Source: Rhea pennata (taxonomy: Eukaryota; Chordata; Aves; Rheiformes; Rheidae). From it: 64,000 bases of DNA. The notes beneath the pieces are model-generated. The model was not told the origin of the DNA and searched no databases. It saw only the letters and a list, made by a program, of their open reading frames with translations. Both the position numbers and the translations under genes were made by a program. The stretch is from positions 34,628,308 through 34,692,307 of the forward strand of contig NC_084666.1 in assembly GCF_028389875.1 (NCBI RefSeq), read 5' to 3'. The first letter of the stretch is position 1. Each line of letters opens with the position of its first letter. Below are positions 1-10,225 of the stretch, piece after piece.

Positions 1-665
1 TGAATTGATCCTTCATGAGTAAATTCCACCAATCAGATGTCTAACTTTTATGTAATACTGGATTTAAAAAATATGTAACTTTCCCTAATTAGCTTTGTTA
101 TACAATCATTAGCTTAACATCTTGATCCAGATAAAGCTTAAAATTTAATTAGCTTTATGCCTGGTAGTACTGGTTCCTTAAAGAATGTTGAAGATCTATG
201 CAGCTGCTTTTGTCACCAAACATTTCCCATATACATGAAGCTAGAAATGTTACAGATGCTTTATGAGGAGGCTTTTACCTGGCTTAACAATCTACACCCA
301 AAACACCCGAGTCATTCAATTATGAGTAGTCTTTTAGTGGGTCTGTTCACATGAATACAGGTTACTGATAATGAATGTCTGCTTTATTACTTCAAGTAGG
401 TATCACAGAAAACAGGAAACACTAACAACAAATATTGTTCATGTATGTGTCAGGACTTCAGCTATTTTGGGAGGGAATCTTTTTTTCATGCAAGGGTGTG
501 ACTTCCTTGACACAACTTGTTTAAATTAAACACTATATGGCAGAATATTACATAAAAATGTAAATGACAATCGTTCTCAAAAGAGGCTGTACAAAAGCAA
601 GACCACCTACAGCGAGAACCCAGGGAGATCTGTGCCACGAAAATAATAATAAAAAAGAGAGAGAG
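1..665. other. Intergenic sequence left of CCDC110
   Basis: AT-rich sequence with no supported exon. Open frames here are short and have no splice context or recognisable product. In the human order the next gene beyond CCDC110 would be PDLIM3, but nothing resembling it is visible. The stretch ends in a short GA-rich run (about 652-667) that abuts the 3' end of the CR1 element. Confidence 0.6.
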
Positions 666-1442
666 AGAATCACAGAACCAGTAAGGTTGGAAGGGACCTC
701 TGGAGATCATCTAGTCCACCCTCCCTGCTCAAGCAGGGAGCATGGTAGACAGGGTTGCATCCAGGCGGGCCTTGAATCTCTCCAGAGAAGGAGACTCCAC
801 AACCTCTCTGGGCAACCTGGTCCAGTGCTCTGTCACTCTCACAGGGAAGAAATTCCTCCTCACAGTCAGGCGGAACTGCCTGTGCTTCAATTTCTGCCCA
901 TTGCCTCTAGTCCTGTCACAGGGGACAACTGGAAAGAGTTTGTCCCCGTCCTCTTGACATCTTCCCTTCAGGTACTTATCCACATTGATAAGATCCCCCC
1001 TCAGTCTTGTCTTCCCCAGGCTGAAGAGGCCCAGCTCTCTCAGCCGTTCCTCATAGGGCAGGGGCTCCAGCCCTCTGATGATCTTCATAGCCCTACGCTG
1101 GACTCTCTCCAGTAGCTCCATGTCTCTCTGGTACTGGGGAGCCCAGAACCAGACACAGTACTCGAGATGAGGCCTCCCCAGGGCTGAGTAGAGGGGCAGG
1201 ATCACCTCCCTCGACCTGCTGGCAACACTCTTCCCAATGCACCCCAGGAGACCATTGGCTTTCTTGGCCACAAGGGCACATTGCTGGCTCATGGTCAGCT
1301 TGTCATCCACCAGCACTCCCAGGTCCTTCTCTGCAGAGCTGCTCTCCAGAAGGTCAGCCCCCAGCTGAAAACACTTGGCACACAACATTTCCTTCAGACT
1401 TCCCTTGCCAGACCCAGCCTGCAGAGCCAGACCAAGCACCTG
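666..1442 (-). mobile_element. CR1 LINE, 5'-truncated, 3' end complete
   Basis: This is a chicken-repeat-1 non-LTR retrotransposon lying antisense. Its 3' terminus (GGTTGGAAGGGACCTCTGGA read on +, ending in the CACAGAAT-type tail) is at about 666, and the 5' truncation is near 1442. The minus strand carries one uninterrupted frame at 729-1439 (236 codons). It encodes the C-terminal part of the CR1 ORF2 reverse transcriptase protein, including [33 protein letters not shown] and [20 protein letters not shown]. Endonuclease and RT catalytic parts are missing because of the 5' truncation. The open frame over 0.7 kb suggests a fairly recent insertion. The 5' boundary is approximate. Confidence 0.93.
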
Positions 1443-1740
1443 AATGAAAACAGGCTTAACTCATTCCCAGGCAGCAGGGGAGGGGTTTAACGGTCAGGCG
1501 CCGTCAAAAGCGGCAGCCAGCGGAGCCAGTGCCCCCATCTGCCGTCTTGCCTCGAGCATTCACCTCCCCGCCTTCCTCCGCGGCTGGGAAAGCGCCGGAG
1601 CGCCAGTGCTGCCAATGCTGCCGCTGCCGTCGCGCACGGCCGCGGCTCCAACCGCCGCTGGCGCGCGGGGAGCTCGCGCGCAGCTGCAGGAGAGGGCGCG
1701 GGCGGCGCCAGGCGCCTCCCGCTTATTCGCCGGGAGAACG

Positions 1741-1753
1741 GTTACCCGGCAAC
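1741..1753. promoter_or_regulatory. RFX X-box, perfect 13-mer
   Basis: GTTACCCGGCAAC matches the RFX-family X-box GTNRCC-N-RGYAAC at every specified position. It lies 98 bp before the proposed CCDC110 ATG inside the CpG island. RFX2 and RFX3 drive ciliary and spermatogenic genes through this motif, which fits a testis-expressed gene. The match is seen; occupancy is inferred. Confidence 0.65.
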
Positions 1754-1821
1754 GCCGACGCGCCAGGGGGCGGGGGCGCAGCGCGCTGAGACCGTTGGCG
1801 CGGAAGGGCCGGTGCGGGCGG

Positions 1822-1846
1822 GCGCGCGCGCGCGCGCGCGGGGGGG
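1822..1846. repeat. (GC)n tract with G-run
   Basis: About nine GC dinucleotides followed by a run of seven G, a few bases before the proposed CCDC110 start codon. Alternating GC can adopt Z-DNA and the G-run is prone to slippage, so the length here may vary between individuals or assemblies. Confidence 0.8.
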
Positions 1847-1850
1847 CGGC

Positions 1851-4800
1851 ATGCCGCGAGGCGCCGGATCTAGTGAGTGCCGTCCGCGCGGGCGGGCGAG
1901 GGGCGGCTCGGGCGGGCGCTGCCTCCTGCGGCCGTGCCCGCGGCGTTTTGCACCCTGGAGCCATTGCAGCGGCGTCACCGCCTCGAAAGGACACCGTGAG
2001 GCGTCCCCGCCTCGCGGCCGCGAGGTCGCTAGCGCCACGGCCCTCGGCGCGGTACGGGGGCGGCAGGGGAGGGGCGCGGGAGCGAGAGGATGCCCCTCTG
2101 CAGCCTGGGGTGAGGCGCCAGCAGCAGCCGTGCTGGTGGCAACGGGCCCCTCGGGTCCTGCCCCTCACAGAGCAGTCCCTCCAGCCGCTCTCATCCTTCC
2201 CCGCCACTGCAGCCCGCCCCGCGCCGGCGGGGCCCGCGGCAGGGGCAGCAAGCTCCTCCGTCCTCCCTCAGCGAGGACGGACTGTCGCCGCCTTCCCGTG
2301 CTGAAACCGCTCTTGTGACAGCTCCAGACGCTGCTAACTGTGCAGGTGCCGTTTTTATTTTCAGACAGGCGTACAACAGGAGCAGAAGATCCAGTTCAGC
2401 TGCAAACAGCACTGCAAGTAAGCCGGTCTGATTCCAGCTACCCAAAACATCAGCTGTTGAAGTTCACCGTTTCTGTGGCTAATCCACGTTGGGGCAGCCT
2501 GACTGGATACAAAGGGCGCCTCAGCCGGCAGCGTTTCCACCCGGGGTATTTAATTTGCAGGGGGACACACATGGCTCTTGCAATGGCTGAAACACGGCTG
2601 ACAGTCTGGCCTGTACCAGACTTCACGGGCAGCAAGAGCAGCTCAGGCTACCAGTTAAAGGTGCCTTAGTTCATGTTTTCAACACCTGCCATGGCAAAGT
2701 GCTAATTCCTAGTACTCAGTCTTCTTTAATTTAAACCTAGTCTCTAGGTTAATATGAATATAAACACAGTGACTGTTTAATTGTTTCAATGTACTTCTAA
2801 TACAATAGGAGCTGTCATTCTTTATTGGTATTTTTCAGTAAGAAACCTAATTTGCTGAAGGATTTTGAAATTCACAGCATACTGTCAAACTACAACTTCT
2901 CTTTAAATAATGATTAGCAAACCATGTTTTTGTTTTTTAATGACAGTATAGTTGCATAAACAAGGTCTATGACGTAGTGTTTGTCTGCCCTTTTTGCTTG
3001 TGCTTATTGGAAGTTCTCTTCCAAAGCGAAACATATGCAAAGCTAGACATGTTTTGCCATATGCACGTGCTCATTCCTTCAGGTGAGATTTTCACCGAGT
3101 TTGTGAATTACTATGACCGAATAATGATTCATTACCAAAAAAAAAAAAAAAAAAAGTTCTTTGATCTTTGTAAAGAATTTGCAAGATTTATTTTAAACAC
3201 ATCATTACAGCTTAGCTTTTAGTTTTTGATATTGCAGAAGAATCTAATCCTATGGTCAGTCCAACTTTCTTGCGTTGTCCAAACCTGCATACCTCAATCT
3301 AACCCCGAAAGACAATCGATCTCTGGAGCTGGAAGAATGAAGAGTGACAGCACTGGAACAGATTGCCAGGGAGGTTGTGAAGTCTCCTTCTCTGGAGATA
3401 TTCAAAGCCCACCTGGATGCAACCCTGTCTAACATGCTCTAGGTGACCCTGCTTGAACAGGAGGGTTGGACTAGATGATCTCCAGACATCCCTTCCAACC
3501 TTAGCAATTCTGTGATTCTGTAACTCTAACATAAGTACATTCACAATTTGGCTTTAGTGCAAAGACTAAGATCCCAAAGTAATGCCAGATGTGACAATGC
3601 TTTTTGTGATGTGAATAACTGTCCATGAAGAACTGTGCTGAAATCCTCTGGTACTGCAAATCACTAAATGTCAATTACTAAACTATGTTGATTACTAAAT
3701 GGCTATTGAAGAACCATTTGATGAACTCCCACTGACTCAGGCTAGATTAAAACAATTTTAAAACTGGAAAAGAAAGTTCAACTGAAAAAATATTCTAACT
3801 CATCTCAGTATTTTAAAAGACTCAAAACCACCTACCAATTTTTGGATATTTATTTTATACATTGTAGATCCTTCAGCAACAGCTGGAATCCTTTAAGACT
3901 CTTCGGCAACAGATTCTGGAGAATGTTAACATGGTAAAAGCAGATCCCAAATACTTTCAAAATAAAGATAAAAATCTCCTCTTGAGTTTTTAGATACTGC
4001 CGTAGGTATTTTAACTGAGATTTGAAATTGTTTTTAGATTATTATGTACATTAACAGTATGTTTAATCATCTGTTAATCTTATGGTAGCTGATAAAGCAA
4101 TCCACTACAAGTTCTTGTCATGTCCTAATCATAGTATTATTTAGAGGTTTAAAAAGACTATCTAAGAAAAAATAAGAAAAACCTAGAAGGAGAGCGAAAC
4201 TGAGTAGGGAAAAAGAGGAAATGATTAGATATCCTTTGTATCACTATAGACTCAAGGTTGTTTTCACAGAACTTAACTGCATTTTGTATCACTGTCAGTA
4301 AACAGCAGAACCTGCTCCACTGTTTCAAACTGCTGTTTCACAAAATGCTAGAAGCATATTTATGCCATGATTTTATATGACTCTTTTTATAGAAGCAAAA
4401 GGTCTGATGCTGGAAGGATATTTAACTTTACACGTTCTTGGTTATGAACAATTCCGTATTCCTATGGCACTTCAATCTAGTCCATCTCTCAGAACTAACT
4501 TCTTGATTAATAGGATAGTTTACAAAAATTAAATATTTTTAATTTATTTTTTAATCTCAATCTTTTCTAGGTACAGTCTGAAATTAGTGAGATACTAAAT
4601 AAAAATATAATTGAAATGAAAACTCCACAGTGTAGCTCAGACAAGATACTGATGATTAGCACACCAAATGATGTATCTCTGGTATGTATAGCAATTTTCA
4701 GCTACAAACAAGTTACTGTTATTCTTTAAAGATGTTGCTGGATTGTGGGTCTTGCGAGCTACATGTTTTCTGTAAAATAACCCAAGAGATATTGTAGGGA

Positions 4801-7800
4801 CAAAACACAGTATATTCTCCCTGAGGCTTTTCTCCGTAGTACAACTTTGCCATAATTCTGCCACAAAAAAGTCATCAAAGTCTTTACTGTAAATACAGCC
4901 ATGGAAAGATGTACATATGCTGTTCCTCCCCTTCCCCCATTATGATTAAAGCCCAGTTTCTTTTCTGCACAAGACAAGATTTTACCTAATCTTCCAAAAA
5001 TTCACTTGGATTATATTCAGTGGACATGGAACGCAATATAAAGAGTACAGGGAGACAGAGTAGAGAGAGGACAGAAGAGAAAGGTGGAGATGGAATAAAT
5101 TTTGTCCTAGTCCTATGAAATGTAGCATAAACCCTACTTTTTCTGCTTCTTCAGTGTGAACTCCAGTTTTCCCTTATTTCACAGGGCATGGGATAATAAA
5201 ACAATCATTTAGAACTGTTAGCTTTCTTAAGTCACCTTTCCTCTGCTTCCTAAACTTAAGATGATTACTCGGTACACTTACATTTACACTTGCACTTAAA
5301 ATGCTTACTCAGTATTTTGGGCTTAGTTCAAGGCCCAGTACTAAATGAAACAGGGCATATGACAGTATCTTACTTTTGTTGCTCATCTCTGTTTACCCTT
5401 TTTTTTATGACAAATTAGTAAATGATATTGGTAGATAAACTGTATGAGTCTTGACTAAGTGGCTTTAATAACAATTTAGTAATGTGTACTTATGCTTCCT
5501 GGTTTTTGCAGGGGTGTGTGCATGTGGGGGAGGGTTGGTATTTTGGGGTTTTTTTTACAGCATAAGATTTTTGTATTGTTCTTTTTTTATTTGGTGGGGT
5601 AGCCTGCAGAAAATCCTGAATCACCATTTTCTAAGAAAAAAGTTCATCATGATCAACAACCCTGTACTGATGAGCATGTGGAAGCAAATTCCCATACTGG
5701 AAATACGGTCAGTGATATAAAAATTTCACATAGTATTTCACTGAAAACCATAGCAGCTGGAAAGGTAGAAAATTCAGAAGATCTAATGGGAAACACAACA
5801 ATACTTGCACTAAAAAATGAATATAAACGCCATTTGCTACCTGGCACTGAATTGGAGACAGGAAGCTTGAATGCTGCCCATGAAAAGGTAATTTTGAATG
5901 AATCTAAACTTTCCATACTTTCTCCACAAAATGGCAAAGAATTTTATGTAACAGACAACATTAACTATCCCAACAAGTCATTGAAACAAGAATTTCAAAA
6001 CCCAGTCAGTAATGATTCTTATTTGTTAGAACATAATACAGAAAATTATGGCTTTTTATGCAGAAAAAAATTAAATGACATAAAATCAAAAGAAATTACA
6101 GGAACTGCAGGCTGTTTAAATGGATCACATATTGTTTCAGTTTCACTTAAAGAAAAGGGCCTACATTTTGATCAAGAATTTTATGAAGACTCCAAATGTG
6201 TTAACACGTGGAGTTCTTCTATAACAATATGCAATGAACAAGCAGAATCTGAAAGCAAAAATGAACATAAAGAATTTAGAAGCAATTATAGTAAAGGTGA
6301 CAGTTTCCAGGTTAATTTTTTTTCCAAAATGGTAAAAGATGAGTTAATAATGGTTGATCATAAAGAGCATCTAGAAAAAGAACAACAACTGAATATTATA
6401 AATCAAACATTACTGAGGTTTGAAGATCAGAAGTTCGGTGAAATCAAAGTAGCCTGTGAATATGATGAGAAAACTGAAGTGTTGCAGAAGTCCCTGAAAA
6501 ACTCTGAGCATTTGCAAAACAGAGTACATGATCTTGAGAATAAAAATTTAGCTCTCAAGAACAAACTGAAACCTCTTAATATTACCATACAGTCTTTGAA
6601 AGGAAAAATTTCAAAATACAATAAGCAAATTCAGGATTTAGCTGAAGAAAAGAAAAGGATTCAAAGCCAGTTAGTTAAATCAGAAGATGGCAGTAAGGAA
6701 CATATTAAGGAAATAAAGAAGTTGTTAAGAAAATGTAAAGAACTCCAGAATCAGACAAAAATCCTTGAGGAAGACACAAGTCAACTCGATAATGGAAGTC
6801 AATATACAATACAGGCACTACAAGATTTTCAAATTACGAATCAGAAAGTAGAGGAAGAGATGACTTTTGTTACCTGTGAAAAAGAAAGGCTCAATGCAAT
6901 GCTAGAGTCCTTGCAAAAGGAATGTTTCATGTTACAAGAAACAAATAAAAAACTTGAGATGGACACATCCGAGCTTATGAAAGAAAAGAATTCCCTAGAA
7001 GGAGAGCTTGAAAGAAATCAGAGTGAAATACAGCAAATGAAAGAAAAAGAAACAGCAACAAAATCTGAACTGGAGACCCTTCTTCAGTTAATGCAGACAC
7101 TGGAAGACAAAAATCTTAACCTTGAAATAACCCTGCAGGAATGTTCTAATACTAAACAGATGCTGCAGAAGGACTTTGAGAAAGTCCAGTCAGATAAAGC
7201 TCATATGGAAAAGAAACTCATGACTGAACTCAGAAATGCAAAAGCAGATATTGATCTTTTAAAATCAAATTTGACCAGCATGGACAGAGAACGTGAGAGG
7301 TTATCAATGGCAGTAACTAATATCACAGAGGAAAATCAGTTACTTAAGAAGGAGCTTCAGGAATATAGACAAGGAGCTTCCAAATATGAAAGTGACATTA
7401 GAAAACTGACTGAAGAATGTTTGCTATTAGAAAATCATCTGCGGACTGTTGAAAATGAGAGAGATGTATTACAGTTTGAATTCCGCCATCTGCATAAGGA
7501 TTATGCTTATCTCCGGGGCCGAGCTACAGATCTAGTCCGCGAGCAGAGGAAACGTGGTTATAGTTCTGGTATCAGGCAAGATAACTGTTACTCTGATTAT
7601 TCCACTAAAATTTGCAAAGAAATTTCGGATTCAAAGTCTACAGCTTTGGAATGCCAGTCACAAGGTATGAGCTTTATTTTGCAATATCTCATTAGCACTC
7701 TTTTTGTTTTCTAACTTCACTAAACACCATTTGTCCCCCTCATCTGATTTTTCTGGTAAGACTCTTACCAATACTGTGTATTACTTCAGGTTTTAACTAG

Positions 7801-8867
7801 AAAAAATATAATTTGGTTATTGCTATTGTTAAGTCTGGTGCCACATTAAGAATACCTTAAGGAAAAAAAAGATTTATGACAAAAAAAGATTCTATAGAAT
7901 GCATGCATTCCTACAGAACAAAACCACAATGAGGGTTTGCTCCAGTGCGCACAAAAAGTTCGGGAAGTTCTCCATTTGAATGCAGTGAGCTTTAGATTCG
8001 TCTCCAAATGCAGTAATTCTTGGGTCTGGGGTTTTTTTTGTTAGCATCCTGCAGGGTCCCCAGAAAATAGTTTCTCCCATCTTTTAAAAGAAAGAAGCTG
8101 CTTTTCTTTTCCAGGCAATTCCTGTTAATCTACAACAGGTTCTTGCCTCAAAGAAATTGCAATAAACATTTTTCTTTTGAATGTTATAATACTGATGTCC
8201 ATTCACTTTCAAATTTTTTTGTTATGTCCTTAAAAAAAGGCTTATTGATTTTTAGTAAACTTCACAATAAGGAATTTCCCGTCTGCTTTTTTTTGATATT
8301 TGGGTGAATTCCACAGATTCACAACAGCAAATCCTTACACAATGTAAGTGGTCAACATAAATTTAACTGTGACAGTTTACAGCAGATGGAGTTCTGTCTT
8401 TAAGGTTTCAGACTCAGAACAGTCTTATAACCCTCTAGGTGAACATTTTAATATATCCCACAAACATTTCACCAGTGACTCTGCAAGAAGTCCTAACCTG
8501 AATTTAACTTCTGTTTAGATACGTTTTCGATGATAGATAATGCTGGTCTACTTCTAATCAACACAAGGTACACTTCTTCTCTAACAGGCTGGATTGGTTT
8601 TTTTTGTTTGTTTGTTTGTTTAATTTTCTCCAAATTAAGCTCCATATATTTTAATTAGTTTCCAGTATTCCAGTTTTGTTAGGGAGTGAAAAGATTACTG
8701 AAATACAAAAGAAACTAGAAGAGGAAGAATTACGAGAAGAGAAGAGGCAGAAGGATGTAAAGAAAAACTTCAGTGCAGACTTCATCAGCTGTACTACATC
8801 TGTGATCAGAGAGCCAGAGGTCAGAACAGCAGTCAGAAAGAAGTACAGTACATTTCAATCTACCTAG
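1851..8867 (+). CDS. CCDC110: Coiled-coil domain-containing protein 110
   Basis: Six exons give 2499 nt, 832 aa: 1851-1872, 2365-2417, 3868-3933, 4571-4681, 5603-7664 and 8683-8867. All junctions are GT/AG and in phase. Recognition rests on LQQQLESFKTLRQQ, QSEISEILNK and the large fifth exon, which align with human CCDC110 (KM-HN-1, about 833 aa as I recall). Residues of about 85-335 are polar and divergent. About 338-735 form a long heptad-rich coiled coil ending near HLHKDYAYLRGRATDLVREQ. The large exon must start at 5603, not at the cag ending at 5609, to keep phase. Exon 1 (MPRGAGS) is the least certain part, chosen because its ATG and donor leave one base that completes the next codon. 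In mammals this is a testis/cancer antigen; its molecular role is poorly known. The last exon (62 codons) rests on phase and splice sites, not remembered homology. Confidence 0.92.
3340..3527 (+). mobile_element. CR1 LINE 3' fragment
   Basis: A sense-strand CR1 tail in CCDC110 intron 2. It starts near the ACTGGAACAGATTGCCAGGG block, continues through GGTTGGACTAGATGATCTCC, and ends in repeated ATTCTGTG units. It holds only about 190 bp, is heavily 5' truncated and is more diverged than the copy at 666-1442. It lies in the opposite orientation to that copy. Confidence 0.92.
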
Positions 8868-9359
8868 GAATGCCGAGTCTGGAAAGTTCACCAGTAAACA
8901 CCATTGGCATATTTTCCCTGACATTCTTACAAAAACATAACATTAGAGTACCTGGGATCATCACAGGTACCATTATCTAGTACACAGTATAAACAAGGAA
9001 GGATTGAACTCTATCTGTCCTAGGTTTTGGATAGAGAAAACATCAAAAATTTTGTATAAATTTATATTTAAAATATTGTTGGGTCCTGTTGATCTCAAAT
9101 TAAGAAAATTTATGCCTAGCCATTTTTTCTTAAAAAAAAAAAAAAGAAAGAAAGAAAAAGAAGAAGAAAAGAAAAGAAAGAATTTGCATTTATGCCATTG
9201 TTTATGATATCTGGTGTGGACTTCTTTAAAAACTACTAATATCAGTGAGAACAGCATTCCAAGAATACCCTACAGTGGTGAGATAAATCCTTAATGAAAG
9301 TGAATACAGACATGTTGCTTTCATATAATAACTTGGATACATAAATGCTGTTTTTTTTA

Positions 9360-9365
9360 AATAAA
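9360..9365 (+). terminator. CCDC110: Candidate CCDC110 polyadenylation signal
   Basis: AATAAA about 490 bases after the CCDC110 stop codon. No earlier canonical AATAAA was noticed on this strand downstream of the stop, so it is the best candidate end of the 3' UTR. Assignment is by position only. Confidence 0.45.
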
Positions 9366-9379
9366 TTAGCTTTGATGAT

Positions 9380-10200
9380 TAACAAAAAGAATTTTCTTGC
9401 ATTTCATACCAATCCTGACAGAAATTATTAAAATGCAGGTAAGAAATATGTTTGGGATTGCAGTTCCATCTGGAAAGTAGCTAGTTCACAAGACAGCTGA
9501 GATTGAGGATCCTTCCATGTACACAAAGTGAAGTTGAGCTGCTGTTGGGGAATATAGCAGCACTTAAGAGTTGTCAGAAGGACTGGTAAATAGATGCTGG
9601 TAAATAGAGATGACTGCCTTTATAAAGGGCTACATGTGGTCTGATATTGAATAGTACATGGTATTGGTCATTTTGAGACACTCATTGTAACTAAAAGATA
9701 TTTCTTAAGACAGTTCTCACACAAACATAGATTCAGTAGGGTTGAGACAAACATCAAGTTTTATTTCTTCCAAAGGGAAACAGTGACCTTAGTTTCACTA
9801 TTGGCAATATGTGACTTATTTGGTAAAAATATATATATCATACTCACTTTAAAAGATATGCTCTTTCCTCCACTGCAATATGTAGTTACTTTAAAATCTA
9901 AATTACATATTATAAGGTTTTGTAAAAATACATTTCAGAAACTGCGTTAAGCAGTAAGATATAAAAATAGCTTATAAAAAAATCTAACCTTGGACTTAGT
10001 AAATACATAATCTTAAATTTATTTTAAATTGAGATTTACAAACAAAAGATTGTATTCTCAATAATTAAACAGATTGGATTGCCCTATATGTCTTAATTTC
10101 ACTTTTCCAATTTTTATTTGCTTCAAACATTGCCTAGCAACCATATTAAGAGTTCTGCCTAGCAACCATATTAAGAGTTCAGAGTCTAAAGAGTATACAC
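9380..10200. other. Short spacer between convergent CCDC110 and CFAP96
   Basis: AT-rich sequence between the two convergent genes with no supported exon. It contains a perfect 25-bp tandem duplication (10131-10180) and probably the CFAP96 3' UTR. An AATAAA on the minus strand lies at 10201-10206, only about 20 nt beyond the CFAP96 stop, and another lies near 9760-9765. Confidence 0.5.
10131..10180. repeat. 25-bp perfect tandem duplication
   Basis: Two adjacent identical copies (10131-10155 and 10156-10180) of a unit starting TGCCTAGCAACC and ending AAGAGTTC. It sits just past the CFAP96 stop codon, probably in or next to its 3' UTR. The first junction makes ATTGCCTAGCAAC, one mismatch from an RFX X-box. 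Confidence 0.95.
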
Positions 10201-10206
10201 TTTATT
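10201..10206 (-). terminator. CFAP96: Candidate CFAP96 polyadenylation signal
   Basis: TTTATT on + is AATAAA on the minus strand, roughly 20 nt after the CFAP96 stop. That would give an unusually short 3' UTR. A second AATAAA near 9760-9765 (minus) would give a more usual length of about 450 nt. The sequence cannot decide between them. Confidence 0.35.
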
Positions 10207-10225
10207 TCACCTAATATGTTTTTAC

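Larger units (their letters stand above)
1490..2300. promoter_or_regulatory. CCDC110: CpG-island promoter of CCDC110
   Basis: GC- and CpG-rich block that contrasts sharply with AT-rich flanks. It contains the proposed CCDC110 first coding exon (1851-1872), a perfect RFX X-box at 1741-1753, a CTCF-like motif at 1760-1773 and a (GC)n tract at 1822-1840 followed by a G-run. No TATA box is apparent. Long open frames on both strands here come from the lack of AT-rich stop codons and are not taken as genes. Confidence 0.8.

Noticed and set aside
564-1490. Plus-strand frames over the CR1 element, including one of 183 aa
   Set aside because: They are antisense shadows of the CR1 ORF2 frame on the minus strand.
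1444-2318. Long open frames on both strands of the CCDC110 CpG island (up to 286 aa)
   Set aside because: High GC removes stop codons in every frame. The translations are Ala/Arg/Pro-rich with no domain and overlap each other on both strands.
3137-3155. Poly(A) run considered as the tail of a processed insertion
   Set aside because: No gene-derived or SINE-like body precedes it and no target-site duplication was evident; treated as a homopolymer.
5607-5610. The cag ending at 5609 as acceptor of the large CCDC110 exon
   Set aside because: It would put the exon out of frame with the preceding one; the ag ending at 5602 keeps phase and gives ENPESPFSKKK, which matches the human sequence.
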